DNA of 64,000 bases from Granulicella sibirica (GCF_004115155.1 NZ_RDSM01000001.1:124001-188000); one strand, 5' to 3'. Positions 23,385 to 34,400 are shown, numbered from the stretch's first letter. Numbers and translations are program-made. The notes: generated by a model from the sequence alone, not told the origin.

Positions 23385-26135
23385 ATGCGAAAATCCAGAC
23401 AGCGCATGACCCTCGAACAGATCCTTCACGAGACCTTCGGCTTCCCCGGCTTCCGGGCGAATCAGGAAGCGGTCTGCCGTGCAGCGACCGAAGGACGCGA
23501 CGTTCTGCTCGTCATGCCGACCGGAGCAGGCAAAAGCCTCTGCTACCAGCTTCCGGCAATCGCGCGCGGCGGAACCGCCCTCGTGATCAGCCCCCTCATC
23601 GCCCTGATGGACGATCAGGCCGCGAAGCTCACCGCAGCCGGTCTCCGAGTAGCCCGCATCCACTCCGGCCTTTCACGCGAAGACGCACGCCAGGCTTGCC
23701 GCGACTACCTCGACGGAACCCTCCAGTTTCTCTTCATCGCTCCCGAGCGCATGCGCGTTCCCGGCTTCCCCGAGATGCTGGCGAAGAAGAAACCAGCGCT
23801 CATCGCCATCGACGAAGCGCACTGCATCTCCGCCTGGGGACACGATTTCCGGCCTGACTACCGGACCCTCGGCGATTACCTCCCTTCGCTCCGGCCAGCG
23901 CCGATCATCGCGCTCACGGCAACAGCGACGCCAACCGTGCAGCGAGATATCGTCGCGCAGTTGAACCTGAATCAGCCCGCGCTCTTCATCCATGGATTCC
24001 GTCGCGAGAACCTCGCCATTGAAGTCGTCGAGATGTCGAAGCCGCGCCGTCCAGAGTTCACGGTCAAGCTCCTCAAGGACAAGGAAAACCGTCCCGCGAT
24101 CGTCTACGCACCCTCGCGCAAAGCCGCCGAGGAGTTAGCCGGCATGCTCGGACGCGGAGCATCCGCGTACCACGCAGGTCTCGATCCCCAAACCCGCGAG
24201 GAAGTCCAGACGCGCTTCCTCTCCGGCAAACTCGAGATCGTCGTAGCCACGATCGCCTTCGGCATGGGAATCGACAAGGCCGATGTCCGCACCGTGATCC
24301 ACACCGCCCTTCCAGGCTCGGTCGAAGCCTACTACCAGGAGATCGGGCGCGCTGGCCGCGACGGCAACGCGTCACGGACGATCCTTCTCTACTCGTTCGC
24401 CGACCGCAAGATGCACGACTTCTTCCTCGAGCGCGACTACCCTCCACCAACCGAGCTCTCCCGCGTCGCATCAACGCTCACCGACGAGTTCCAGATGCCC
24501 GATCTCCTGCGCCAAAGGGCGAGGATGGATGCCGAGACCTTCGATAAGGCAGTCGAGAAGCTGGCATCGCAAGGCGCAGCCGCGATCAACATCGAGGGCA
24601 ACGTCCGCGGAACAGGCTCGACGAGCTGGCGCAAAGGCTATGACGAGCAGGTGAACCTGCGGCGCACCCAGATCGACCGGATGATGCAGTTCGCCGAAGC
24701 GCAGCAGTGCCGCATGACCGCGCTCATCCGCCACTTCGGCGATACGGCAGACGGAACCAGGCCATGCGGACGATGCGACGTCTGCGCCCCTTCTGCGACG
24801 ACAGCACAGAGCTATCGTCAACCGGACAGCGAGGACCTGCGACAGCTTTCCGCCGTGCTCCGCGCCCTCGACGGCCAGTCGCGCTCGACCGGCAAGCTCT
24901 ACACCGAGCTTTCCGCCGGAGCCCTGCGCGGAACGCAGGCCGCGAAGGAGCGCAAAGCGTTCGAAGCGCTGCTCGATGCACTGTCACGAGCCGGTCTGAT
25001 CACCCTGAACGTGGAGCAGTGGACGAACCCCGAGGGCAACGTCGTCTCCTACAAGAAGGCCGCGCTGACGCATGAAGGACGCGAAGCTGCAGTCGACGGT
25101 CTCGTCGACGTGCCAGACCTTCTACTCCGCGACACAGAGGCATCGAGCGAGACGAAGAGCAAGGGCAGAAAGGCTGACCGGAAGAGCAAGGCCAGCCAGA
25201 TTTCCACTCCGTTGACTCCGGATCAGAAGGCGCTTGAAGCACGCCTGCGCGAGTGGCGGAAGGCAGAGGCGGCAAAGACCGGCAAGCCGGCGTTTATCGT
25301 CTTCGGGGACGCGGTATTGGAAGGAATCGCCCGCGAGGCTCCAACGACGATCGGCGCGCTGCTACAGATTTCTGGCATCGGGCCAGAGAAGGCCGATCGG
25401 TATGGAGCAGCGATCTGTGCGCTCTGCCGTGGAGAAGCTTCGACTTCAGCGGAGTACGGTACTCCAGCCAGGCCTGCACCGGCTCCGAAGCCTGCGCGAC
25501 GGGCCTATCAGCCAGTTGCGCCGGAGCTTCCGCTTTCGCGGGCCATCCCTTCGTCAGCCAGGGACGACTTTCGCCGCAGCCTGATCGAGTGGAGAACGAC
25601 ATGGTCGGAGCGTGCGCAGGTTGGGGCTCGCCTGATTCTGAGCGACGAGCACCTTGACGAGATTCTACGGTCCCAGCCGAGGACGATTCCTCAGCTTCAA
25701 CGGATCTTGAACCTCTCTCCGACGCATACACCGAAGTTCCTGATCGGGCTGCAGGAGGTGTGCGCCGCTGCATCGGCTCCGCAGCCGGAAGCGGCCGAGA
25801 CGATCCGGCCGGCTCGTGCGGTTGCGGTGGCTGCGCAGCCGGTGTCGCGCTTCACGCGGGCAGCTATTGCGCCGGAGACGGAGACGTCGCTGACGCCGGA
25901 ACAGGCGGCGCTCGATGTCCGTCTGCGCGACTGGCGCAAGGCGGAGTCCGAGCGGCTCGGGCTTCCGCAGTTCTTCGTGCTGAGTACGTCGACCCTGCGC
26001 TCGATCGTGCTGGAGAGACCGCGGACAATCGCCCAGTTGCAGACGATTCCCGGGATTGGACCGGATAAGGCCGCGAAATTCGGGACGCACATTCTCGCGG
26101 TCTGTCATGGCTCATCTGCTAGCCTGACATCCTGA
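23385..26135 (+). CDS. recQ: ATP-dependent DNA helicase RecQ with three HRDC domains
   Basis: 916-residue 3'-5' helicase for recombination and stalled-fork repair. Walker A at 45-51 (PTGAGKS), DEAH box at 143-146, ALTATATPTV, helicase C motifs (YHAGLDPQTREEVQ, VVATIAFGMGIDKADVR, YYQEIGRAGRDG), then the zinc-binding region (CRMTALIRHFG ... CGRCDVC) and winged helix. Three HRDC domains follow at about 610-685, 723-795 and 835-905; the first and third are alike (ALEARLREWRKAEA / ALDVRLRDWRKAES, with SGIGPEKADRYG / PGIGPDKAAKFG), the second is diverged. Most RecQ proteins have one. The stop overlaps the thioesterase start (TGATG), so the two are coupled. Confidence 0.96.
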   Translation: MRKSRQRMTLEQILHETFGFPGFRANQEAVCRAATEGRDVLLVMPTGAGKSLCYQLPAIARGGTALVISPLIALMDDQAAKLTAAGLRVARIHSGLSREDARQACRDYLDGTLQFLFIAPERMRVPGFPEMLAKKKPALIAIDEAHCISAWGHDFRPDYRTLGDYLPSLRPAPIIALTATATPTVQRDIVAQLNLNQPALFIHGFRRENLAIEVVEMSKPRRPEFTVKLLKDKENRPAIVYAPSRKAAEELAGMLGRGASAYHAGLDPQTREEVQTRFLSGKLEIVVATIAFGMGIDKADVRTVIHTALPGSVEAYYQEIGRAGRDGNASRTILLYSFADRKMHDFFLERDYPPPTELSRVASTLTDEFQMPDLLRQRARMDAETFDKAVEKLASQGAAAINIEGNVRGTGSTSWRKGYDEQVNLRRTQIDRMMQFAEAQQCRMTALIRHFGDTADGTRPCGRCDVCAPSATTAQSYRQPDSEDLRQLSAVLRALDGQSRSTGKLYTELSAGALRGTQAAKERKAFEALLDALSRAGLITLNVEQWTNPEGNVVSYKKAALTHEGREAAVDGLVDVPDLLLRDTEASSETKSKGRKADRKSKASQISTPLTPDQKALEARLREWRKAEAAKTGKPAFIVFGDAVLEGIAREAPTTIGALLQISGIGPEKADRYGAAICALCRGEASTSAEYGTPARPAPAPKPARRAYQPVAPELPLSRAIPSSARDDFRRSLIEWRTTWSERAQVGARLILSDEHLDEILRSQPRTIPQLQRILNLSPTHTPKFLIGLQEVCAAASAPQPEAAETIRPARAVAVAAQPVSRFTRAAIAPETETSLTPEQAALDVRLRDWRKAESERLGLPQFFVLSTSTLRSIVLERPRTIAQLQTIPGIGPDKAAKFGTHILAVCHGSSASLTS

Positions 26136-26641
26136 TGCAGCCGCCCCGGAACCCCACGCTCGATGAAATTGCTGGCCACTGCTTCGGCTGCGGACCATCG
26201 AACCCGCAAGGACTTCACCTTCACTTTGAGCTGACAACGGATGCCGCGACCGGCTTCCCAGTTGCGACGGCCCAGGTACAACTGACGCGTCTCCACGAAG
26301 GTCCTCCCGGATACATCCATGGGGGAATCATCGCGACGATGATCGATGAGGCGATGTCGAAGCTGAACCGGCCACTCGATGCCCTGGCAATGACGCGGTC
26401 GATGGAGATCGATTATCTGCGCCCTTCACCGCTGCATACTCCGCTTGTGCTGGTGGGGATGCACCTCTCTCGGTCGGTCCATCCAGACGGAAGTGCGGGG
26501 CGGAAGCTGTTCCACCTGGCGGAGCTGCGCTCAGAAGACGGGACAGTCCTGGCTCGGGGAAAGGGGTTGTTCGTGGTGATCGACCCGGCTTTAGTAGAAG
26601 CGGCTTTGGGCCGAGAGATGGCTCGGAAAGGCAGGCATTAG
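26135..26641 (+). CDS. Hotdog-fold thioesterase (PaaI/acyl-CoA thioesterase-like)
   Basis: 168-residue single hotdog domain, expected to hydrolyse acyl- or aryl-CoA thioesters. The family pattern is visible: N-terminal CFGCGPSNPQGLHLHFEL, then PPGYIHGGIIATMIDEAMSK, which is the HGG-ATxxD active-site region, and SMEIDYLRPSPLHTPLVLVG. The CFGCG motif at residues 16-20 is typical of one thioesterase subgroup and might bind metal. The ATG overlaps the recQ stop by one base. Substrate unknown; the link to recQ may be only transcriptional. Confidence 0.9.
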   Translation: MQPPRNPTLDEIAGHCFGCGPSNPQGLHLHFELTTDAATGFPVATAQVQLTRLHEGPPGYIHGGIIATMIDEAMSKLNRPLDALAMTRSMEIDYLRPSPLHTPLVLVGMHLSRSVHPDGSAGRKLFHLAELRSEDGTVLARGKGLFVVIDPALVEAALGREMARKGRH

Positions 26642-26674
26642 GTCGCAAAGGCTAGTCGCAGGAAAGGGCGATCG

Positions 26675-27415
26675 CTATGCGACCTTCTGCTCTGCTTCTT
26701 CCCAGTAGCCCTGATCGCGAAGGAAGTATTGTGTATCCCAGCTATGAAGCATGGTCTTGGCGAACATCCAGACCATGCGTCCGTGACCCACCTTGCGGAA
26801 GCGGCGGTTTGATGTGTAGACGCGGCCGGGAACGATGGTGAAGCGATTGCGCGCCACTTCCTTGGATAAGAGGTAGTCTTCGGCGAAGAGGGCCTGCTCA
26901 TTGAAACCGCCCAGGCGCCAGAAGGCGTCGCGATCGAACATCATGAACATCCCGGTGGCGAAGGGCTTGAGCATGGAGCCGATGCGCTGCATGAGGTTGT
27001 TTCCGAGGTAGAGAGCGTCGTCGAAGAAGCCGCCCAGACGGCACTCGATGTTGGTCGTGCAGCACTCGAGCCGGCGGGTGCGCATAGCTTCGAGCGCGCG
27101 GCGAACGAGGGTGCGCTCGCCGAGCTCGACGTCGGCGTCGAGGAACAGGACGTACGTGGAGGTGGCAATGCGCGCGCCGGCGTTGCGCCCGACTGCAGGG
27201 AGACTGCCGCGGATGATCTCGATGCGCAGGCGGTCGGAGAAGGCAAGGGCTAGATCGACGGTGTGATCGGTAGAGCCGGCGTCGGCAATCACGATACGGG
27301 TCGCGGGGAGCGCCGGATAATCCTGTGCGCAGAGAGAGGTCAGTAGCTTCGGAAGCATCTCCGCTTCGTTCTTCGCCGGGATCACGATGGTAAGCTCTTC
27401 GCGCTGCTCGGACAT
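26675..27415 (-). CDS. Glycosyltransferase family 2 protein
   Basis: 246-residue GT-A enzyme. The N-terminal nucleotide-sugar-binding core is clear: LTIVIPAKNEAEMLPKLLTS, IVIADAGSTDHTVDLA, AVGRNAGARIATSTYVLFLD with the DAD metal-binding motif, then GGFNEQALFAEDYLLSKEVA as the acceptor/catalytic region. A weak hydrophobic stretch near FATGMFMMFDRDAF is not a clear membrane segment. The ATG at 27415 has an excellent Shine-Dalgarno (AGGAGGG). It is convergent with the thioesterase and divergent from the MFS gene. Donor and acceptor unknown; dolichol-phosphate-mannose-synthase-like or hopanoid/lipid glycosylation roles are possible. Confidence 0.92.
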   Translation of the reverse strand: MSEQREELTIVIPAKNEAEMLPKLLTSLCAQDYPALPATRIVIADAGSTDHTVDLALAFSDRLRIEIIRGSLPAVGRNAGARIATSTYVLFLDADVELGERTLVRRALEAMRTRRLECCTTNIECRLGGFFDDALYLGNNLMQRIGSMLKPFATGMFMMFDRDAFWRLGGFNEQALFAEDYLLSKEVARNRFTIVPGRVYTSNRRFRKVGHGRMVWMFAKTMLHSWDTQYFLRDQGYWEEAEQKVA

Positions 27416-27551
27416 CCACCCTCCTGCCTTCGACGCTTTGATCTTGGGCCGTTGCGGACGAACGGGCGTAAAGAAATGTTGAATCTTTGGTTAATATCAG
27501 GGGCGGACTCAGTGGGCGCACTGACGCGGGAAAGGCGTGTTAGGTTTCGGT

Positions 27552-28727
27552 ATGGCGGATAGACGGAGCGCAGGGCAAAGCGGGGAGACGCCGACGCTTC
27601 CGGCCATGCACGCGGGACTGGTGCTCGCGGGGTTGGGGACGGCACTCCTCGGGCCGATCCTTCCCTTGGTAGCGCATCAGTGGCAGCTCTTGGATTCGCA
27701 GAGCGGGCTACTCATGGCGGCGAAGTTCTGCGGGGCGTTCGTGGGAGGCGTGACGGTTTCGAAGAAGCTCAAGCGGGGTCTGGTGGTGGGGTTCCTGGCG
27801 GCGGCTTTGGGGTTCTTCGGGTTCGCGATCTCACCGGGATTGATGACAGGTTGTGCGACGCTGGCGCTGGGAGGGTTCGGAATTGGACGGACCATTACCG
27901 CGACAAATATCCTCGCGGGACGGAGATTCACCGCCCACCGCGGCTCAGCGCTTTCACTGCTGAACTTTTCCTTCAGCGCGGGGGCTATGCTGTCGGCGCT
28001 GGGAGCAGCATGGCTTCTGCCGAAGTTTCCGCTCCGAGGGGTGCTGGAGGGGTTTGCGGCGGCGTTTGCAGTTGTGGCTTTGTGGATTGGGGTTCAGGGC
28101 CGGGGGACTTCTGATGACGAGGTCCCAGTGGAGGCGGGCGGCGCGGGGTTTGGGGGAGGCCTCTTCGCTTATTTCATTGGGCTGCTGTTTCTTTATGGCG
28201 GGTTGGAGACATGTCTCGGAGGGTGGCTGACGACATTTGCCCTGCGATATGGGGACAAGTCGTTCGCGCTGAGTGAGTACACGACCCTGGTCTTCTGGAT
28301 GGCGCTGACCGTAGGGCGGGCAGGATCGTCGGCGCTGATGCTGCGGGTTTCCGAGAGGACGCTGCAGCGATCGGGGCTAGTGGCTTCGGCGCTTTGCGTG
28401 GCGGGGCTTGGGGTCGCGCACGGCGGGTTGGCGATCGCATTGGTGGCGATGCTGCTGGGGTTGAGCCTGTCGCCGTTTTTTCCTTCGACGTTTTCGCTTC
28501 TGATGGCGGATCGACCGACAGCGAGCCAGGCAGGGGTGGTGATGTCAGCTTCGGGGCTTGGGGCGGCGGCGCTACCCTGGGCAATGGGTGTGGTGTCGAC
28601 CCGAACTGGATCGCTGCAGATGGCGCTGATTCTGCCGCTGGGTGCGGCGGTGGGTCTGCTTGGGATGAGCTTTCTGGTGCTGTCCCAGGTGCGGAGTGAG
28701 CGTGCGGCGGCCGTTTCCAAAGCGTAG
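27552..28727 (+). CDS. Major facilitator superfamily transporter
   Basis: 391-residue inner-membrane transporter with about 12 hydrophobic segments (first HAGLVLAGLGTALLGPILPL, then FCGAFVGGVTVSKKLKRGLV with the loop 2-3 basic motif, later FSAGAMLSALGAAWLLPKF, GLVASALCVAGLGVAHGGLA, LGAAALPWAMGVVSTRTGSL). The arrangement resembles the FucP/NarK-like sugar or small-solute MFS branch. I take the ATG at 27552; a GTG at 27537 would add five residues. It ends 20 bases before the addB-like gene, in the same direction. The transported molecule cannot be told. Confidence 0.88.
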   Translation: MADRRSAGQSGETPTLPAMHAGLVLAGLGTALLGPILPLVAHQWQLLDSQSGLLMAAKFCGAFVGGVTVSKKLKRGLVVGFLAAALGFFGFAISPGLMTGCATLALGGFGIGRTITATNILAGRRFTAHRGSALSLLNFSFSAGAMLSALGAAWLLPKFPLRGVLEGFAAAFAVVALWIGVQGRGTSDDEVPVEAGGAGFGGGLFAYFIGLLFLYGGLETCLGGWLTTFALRYGDKSFALSEYTTLVFWMALTVGRAGSSALMLRVSERTLQRSGLVASALCVAGLGVAHGGLAIALVAMLLGLSLSPFFPSTFSLLMADRPTASQAGVVMSASGLGAAALPWAMGVVSTRTGSLQMALILPLGAAVGLLGMSFLVLSQVRSERAAAVSKA

Positions 28728-28747
28728 AAAAAGCGTATAAACGAGGA

Positions 28748-31456
28748 ATGGTGGGGAGCGAGACTTTAGTCGAAGCCGTCGCGGCGGCGCTTGGGCGGGG
28801 CGTGACTGTGCTGACGGGAAACCAGCGGGCGGCGCGGATTCTGCGGAAGGCGGTCGACGAGCGGAATCGTGAGGCTGGGCTGGCGAGCTGGGCTCCTCCA
28901 GCGGTGCTTCCCTGGAGCGCATGGACGGCGAGTCTTTGGCGGCGGCTTCTGCTTTCGGGCGCATCAACGCAGATGCTTCTAAACCGGACCCAGGAGCATG
29001 CGCTTTGGCGGTCGGTAATTGCAGAAGATGACAGCCTTGCGACGCTGCGCAGTTCGGAGTCGCTGGCTCAGCTGGCTGCCGAGGCGTGGGCGGTGCTGGC
29101 GCGCTATCGAGGACTGAGAAGGCTGAAGGGTTCAGGGACGAATGGCGACACGCGGTCTTTTGTCCAATGGGCGGCTTCGTTCGAGGAAAGGTGCCGGGAG
29201 CGCGACTACCTGCCGGAGCCACGGCTAGAGGCTGTGCTGCGTGAGGCGGTGGTTTCGGGAAAGCTGGACGTGCGGGGATCGGGTGGGCTGGTGCTGGTCG
29301 GATTCGACCGGATTCTACCGTCGCAGCGGGCGCTTCTCGATGGGCTTCGAGCGAAAGGGATGGAGATCGAACTGCCGGTACAAGGACGGATGCCGGAGCG
29401 GCGCCTGCTGACGATCGCCGAAGACGAGGAGATGGAAGTTGAGGCCGCGGCTCGTTGGGTGCGGCGGCAGTTGGAGGCGAATCCGGTGGCACGGCTCGCG
29501 GTTATTGTTCCGGATCTTGAGGCGCAGCGGTCGCGAATCGAAAGGGTATTTCGCGAGGTGCTTGCGCCGGAGACGCAGAACATTGCCGGCGCTGCAGGTG
29601 CGTGCCCGTACGAATTTTCGAACGGCAGGCCGCTCTCGGAGGTTCCGATGATCGGCCGGGCGCTGGATCTGCTGGCATGGGTTCAGGGGCCAATCGGACT
29701 CGAGACAGCAACTGAGCTTCTGCTTTCGGCTTATGTGGGCGCGAGCGGCGAAGAGGGCGCCCGCGCCGAGTTCGATGCCTTTGAATTGCGCAAGGAGCGG
29801 CTGCTCCGGCCGGAGATCAAGTTGGATTGGCTGATCCGAACGCTGAACGGCTCGCCGCGCAGGGCTCGGCTTTCGAGGCTGCTGTCCGCGCTGAGAGGGA
29901 TGCAGCAGACGGCAACGCATCGCCTGGGTGCGGGGGATCGAACTCATGGCGAGTGGGCCGAGGCAGTCCGCGAGATTCTCGGGGCGGCGCAATGGGCCTC
30001 GCGGCCGGGAGAAGACTCTATCGAGTTTCAAACGCGAGAGCGGTGGGAGAGCACGCTGGATGAGATGGCGACGCTCGACTTTGACGGGCGGCGCGTAAGC
30101 TATGCGGAGGCGCTGGCGTCGCTGCGGCGGATCGCGCATGAGGCGGTTTTCGCTCCTGAGTCGGGGGACGCTCCAGTGCAGATACTCGGGCCGGAGGAGT
30201 CGTCAGGGCAGCAGTTCGAGGCGATCTGGTTTCTGAGGGCGGCGGATCTGACGTGGCCGCCGCCGGTCTCCGGCAACCCGCTGATCGGGTGGCCATTGCG
30301 CCGCGAGCTGGGTATTCCGGGATCGGACGCCACGGCTGATTCCGCGCAGGCAAGGCGAGTGACTGAACGGATCGCAGGATGTGTGACGGAGACAGTTGTC
30401 TTCAGCTATGCACGGCGCGCCGAGGACGGAGAGCAGCGTCCCTCCGTCGCCGTGGCAGGTCTGGGGCTTGAAGAGACGGAGACTGGGCTGCGAATCGAGG
30501 CCGGGGCGATGGTTGCGCTTGAGACGGTTGACGACAGTGCGCGCATTCCTGCTTTGCCGGACCGGGTGGTCCGAGGCGGAGCGGCTGTGCTGAAAGCCCA
30601 GGCGGCGTGTGCCTTCCGTGCGTTCTCGGAGCACCGGCTGTTCTCTTCAGGGCTCGAGGATCGGGAGCCGGGCCTGAATGCGCGGGAGCGCGGGAACGCA
30701 GTCCACAAGGTGCTGGAAGAGTTCTGGACCGAGGTAAAGACGCAGGCTGCGCTGAAGGCGATGACGACCGAGGCTCGCCGGGGCTTATTGTCGGGCTGCA
30801 TCGACGCAGCCCTGCGCAAGACGGCAGGAGAGGAGGCGACTGTATGGGAAGCTGCGTATCTCGAGACGCAACGAGCGCGGCTGATGTCACTCGGTTTGCA
30901 GTGGCTGAGGATGGAGGAGAGACGGGCGCCGTTTACGGTAGTCCGGCATGAGGCGGGTTCTGATGTTGCGATCGGGCCGCTCCGCTTGAGCCTGCGGGTC
31001 GACCGGGTGGACGAGGTGGCGAACGGCTCCGTGCTGATGGACTACAAGACGGGTGACGTGAACCCGGTGGCGTGGACGACCGACCGGCCCGATGAGCCGC
31101 AGCTTCCGCTCTATGCGGTTCTGGCTGAGGACCTGCAACTGGACGCGATTGTCTTTGGCAAGGTCCGTCCGGGCAAGCACATGGAACTTACCGGGTACGA
31201 AGAGACAAAGGGTACGCTGACAAAGGCGCCCTATGGAAAGCCACCAGCACTTGAAACTCAGGTAGAAGAGTGGCGGAACGTCCTGATGATGCTGGCTACG
31301 GATTTTGTGAACGGAGATACGCGCGTCTCGCCCAAGAAGTACCCGGAGACGTGCGAGTTCTGCGCGCAGCGTCTGCTGTGCCGACTGGATGTCTCCGCGC
31401 GTGCGCTTGACGAAGAGGATGATGAAGAGGACAACCGGGAAGACATCGACGAATAA
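28748..31456 (+). CDS. AddB-like helicase/nuclease subunit with PD-(D/E)XK and Fe-S cysteines
   Basis: 902-residue partner of the next helicase, resembling AddB/PD-(D/E)XK 'probable DNA repair protein' families. It starts with a degenerate P-loop region (VTVLTGNQRAARILRKAV), followed by inactivated helicase-like domains (RLAVIVPDLEAQRSRIERVF; QILGPEESSGQQFEAIWFLR). The C-terminus is a nuclease: LSLRVDRVDEVANG and LMDYKTGD (Asp, Asp-x-Lys) at about 745-770. Cys at about 620 (AACAFRAF) plus TCEFCAQRLLCR near 867-880 provide the four cysteines of an AddB-type iron-sulfur cluster. The tail is very acidic (DEEDDEEDNREDIDE). It probably processes double-strand breaks for RecA loading. Confidence 0.9.
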   Translation: MVGSETLVEAVAAALGRGVTVLTGNQRAARILRKAVDERNREAGLASWAPPAVLPWSAWTASLWRRLLLSGASTQMLLNRTQEHALWRSVIAEDDSLATLRSSESLAQLAAEAWAVLARYRGLRRLKGSGTNGDTRSFVQWAASFEERCRERDYLPEPRLEAVLREAVVSGKLDVRGSGGLVLVGFDRILPSQRALLDGLRAKGMEIELPVQGRMPERRLLTIAEDEEMEVEAAARWVRRQLEANPVARLAVIVPDLEAQRSRIERVFREVLAPETQNIAGAAGACPYEFSNGRPLSEVPMIGRALDLLAWVQGPIGLETATELLLSAYVGASGEEGARAEFDAFELRKERLLRPEIKLDWLIRTLNGSPRRARLSRLLSALRGMQQTATHRLGAGDRTHGEWAEAVREILGAAQWASRPGEDSIEFQTRERWESTLDEMATLDFDGRRVSYAEALASLRRIAHEAVFAPESGDAPVQILGPEESSGQQFEAIWFLRAADLTWPPPVSGNPLIGWPLRRELGIPGSDATADSAQARRVTERIAGCVTETVVFSYARRAEDGEQRPSVAVAGLGLEETETGLRIEAGAMVALETVDDSARIPALPDRVVRGGAAVLKAQAACAFRAFSEHRLFSSGLEDREPGLNARERGNAVHKVLEEFWTEVKTQAALKAMTTEARRGLLSGCIDAALRKTAGEEATVWEAAYLETQRARLMSLGLQWLRMEERRAPFTVVRHEAGSDVAIGPLRLSLRVDRVDEVANGSVLMDYKTGDVNPVAWTTDRPDEPQLPLYAVLAEDLQLDAIVFGKVRPGKHMELTGYEETKGTLTKAPYGKPPALETQVEEWRNVLMMLATDFVNGDTRVSPKKYPETCEFCAQRLLCRLDVSARALDEEDDEEDNREDIDE

Positions 31457-34400
31457 CCTGCTGCTCTTCCCAGAAGCTGAGCCGGTACCGCAGGACGATC
31501 TGCTGTCGGAGGATGCAACAGCGGCGCGTCCGCCTGACTGGCGTGAGCGCGAACGCGCGCTCGATATACGGACGTCGTGGATTGTGGAGGCTCCGGCCGG
31601 GTCGGGCAAGACGGGGCTGTTGATCCAGCGTTACCTGAAGCTGCTGGCGGACGGGAGCGTTCGCGAGCCAGAGCAGGTGTTGGCGATTACGTTCACGAAT
31701 AAGGCGACGGCGGAACTGCGGGAGCGTGTGATCGGGCAGCTTGAGGCGGCAGCAGCCGGGGGTGGACCGGTGAAGGGGTTTGACCGTCAGACGAGGGTGC
31801 TGGCGCAGGCTGTGCTGGCTCGCGACGGCGCGGCTGGCTGGGGGCTGATTGAGCATCCCCGGCGGCTGAATATTCGCACGATCGACTCGGTGTGCGCGGA
31901 GATTTCGCGATCGCTTCCTGTGCTCTCGAGCAGTGGAGGCAGACAGGCTCCGACGACCGAAGCTGACAGGCTCTATCGCGAGGCCGCGCGGCGGACCCTA
32001 AAGCAGCTTGGTGGCGAGGATGCGGCACTGCACGAAGCGCTCCGCACAGTGCTCCTGCACCGGGATGGGAACCTTGCGGAGTGCGAGGGACTAATCGCCG
32101 CGATGCTTGGATGGCGCGATCAGTGGGGGCAACTGGTTCCGCTGCGGGGCGAGGCGCTGGACGACGCGGCTCTCGACGCGAAGATCCTTCCGAAGCTGGA
32201 GCGAGCGCTCGATGTGGCGATCTGCCAGGCGCTGACGCAGTTGAGCGAAAGTCTTTCAGCCGCCGCGCTCGAGGAACTGACCATGGTGGCGGCGGAGTTT
32301 GCGACGCTGGAGGGATACAACGGCGATCCTTCGCCGATCGCGATGTGCGCAGGGCGGATGCAGTCTCCCGTAGCGCTTGCGAACGACCTGGCGCACTGGC
32401 GGGCACTGGTTCACTTGCTGCTGACACCGTCCTCGAAGACGTGGCGGCGAGGATTCAACGTAAATCACGTCGGATTCAAGACCGGCGCGGCGCATAAGAC
32501 TCGGCTGAAGGAGATGGTGGAGTCGCTCGAGGATCGAGACGACGTGCTGCAGGCTTTATGCCAGGTGAGTGCTCTGCCTCCGGCGAGGTATCCTGCGGAC
32601 CAGTGGAAGGTCGCGAAGGCGCTGTTCCGGGTGCTGAGCCATGCGCTGGTGGAGCTGCAGCTTGTGTTCGCCGAGACAGGCGAGTGCGACTTTGTCGAGC
32701 TGAGCCTGGCGGCGCGGAGTGCGTTGACGCGCGAGGGCGGCGTCGAGGACCTTGCGGCGGCGCTTGGGGTTGAGACGATGCACCTGCTCGTGGACGAGAT
32801 GCAGGACACGTCGACGGGGCAGTATGAACTGATCGAACGGCTGACGCAGGGGTGGGACGGGTTCAGCCAGACGGTGTTCCTGGTCGGGGATCCGAAGCAG
32901 TCGATCTATCGCTTCCGGCAGGCGCGTGTGGAGCGCTTCGTCCGGATGATGCATGAGGAGCGGCTGGGTGATCTGCCGCTTGGGCGGCTGCGGCTGACGG
33001 CAAACTTCCGGTCGCAACGACGGCTGGTGGAGCAGTTCAACGAAGACTTTTCGCAGGTGTTTCCGCCCGTGGCGGACATCGCCCATCCTGAAGAGGTGCC
33101 TTATGCCGGCGCGGATGCCGTGCGCGAGGTGAGCGCGACGGAGGGGCTAGTCTGGCACGCGCGCGCTGCTTCGTCCGGACGGACGGATGAGGAAACGAAG
33201 CAGAATCGGCGCAGACTGAACCGGGAGAATGCGCGGGCAGTGAGGCGAATTGCGGCGGACTGGATGGCTCGTCCTCTGCCTGCGGGGCGCACGGAGCCGT
33301 GGAAGATCGCAGTGCTGGTTCGGTCGCGGCAGCACCTTGCGGGCATCGTGACAGAGTTGAACCGGGAGGGTGTCCCGTTCCGTGCGGTCGAGATTGAGGC
33401 ACTGGGAGAGCGGCAGGAGATTCTCGACTTGCTTGGGCTGACGCGGGCGCTGCTGCATCCGGCGGACCGCGTGGCGTGGTTCGCAGTGCTGCATGCTCCG
33501 TGGTGCGGCCTTGGGCTTGCCGATCTGCATCGGCTCGCCGGAGGCGACGACGAGGGACTGAAGGAACGGTGCGTGGCCGACCTGATTCGAGAGCGGGGCC
33601 ACATGCTGAGCGAGGACGGCGAGGAGAGACTCGCGCGGATCTGGCCGGTCCTCGACGCAGCGGATGGGCAGCGGGGGAGGCTGCCGGTGTACGAGTGGGT
33701 GGAGAGGACATGGCGGTCGCTGGGAGGGGATAGTTACCTCGATGAGGGGGAGCGGGCCAACGCGATGCGCTTCTTCCGCTTGCTCGATGAGATCGAGGCG
33801 GAGACCGGGCGGGTCGAACCGGGCTTGCTGGCGATGCGGACGAAGAAGCTGTATGCGCAGGCGGCGTTGCGTCCGGGAGCGGTCGACCTGATGACGATTC
33901 ATGGGTCGAAGGGGCTGGAGTGGGATGTAGTGATGGTGCCGGGTCTGGAGAAGCGCTCTCCCCCAGACCGTGGATACCTGCTGAACTGGATGGAGATCGA
34001 TTCGGGTGACGAAGCCGTGGCTCACATGGTGTTGGCGCCGATCCCGGGCAAAGGCGAGGACACGCGGGATCTGAATGCGTGGATCCGGTTCGTCCACGGA
34101 TTGCGGGAGGCGGCGGAGCGGAAGCGGCTCTTCTATGTTGCTTGCACGCGGGCCAAGGAGGAACTGCACCTATTTGCGGCTCCGGACCGCGGCAGCAAGG
34201 GCGAGGTTCGGGTAGAACCGAGCAGCATGCTCAAGACGGCTTGGCAGGTAGCGAAGACGCACTTCGAGGCGCAGGACGAAGAAGAGCAGGAGGCGTTTCC
34301 GGGATTCGAGGGGGAGGTCCTTGCGATCGCTGCTGTCGCGGAAAAGGAGCGCCCGCCCGTCTTGCGGCGAGTGCGCTCGGAGTTCGATCCATCGGAGCGG

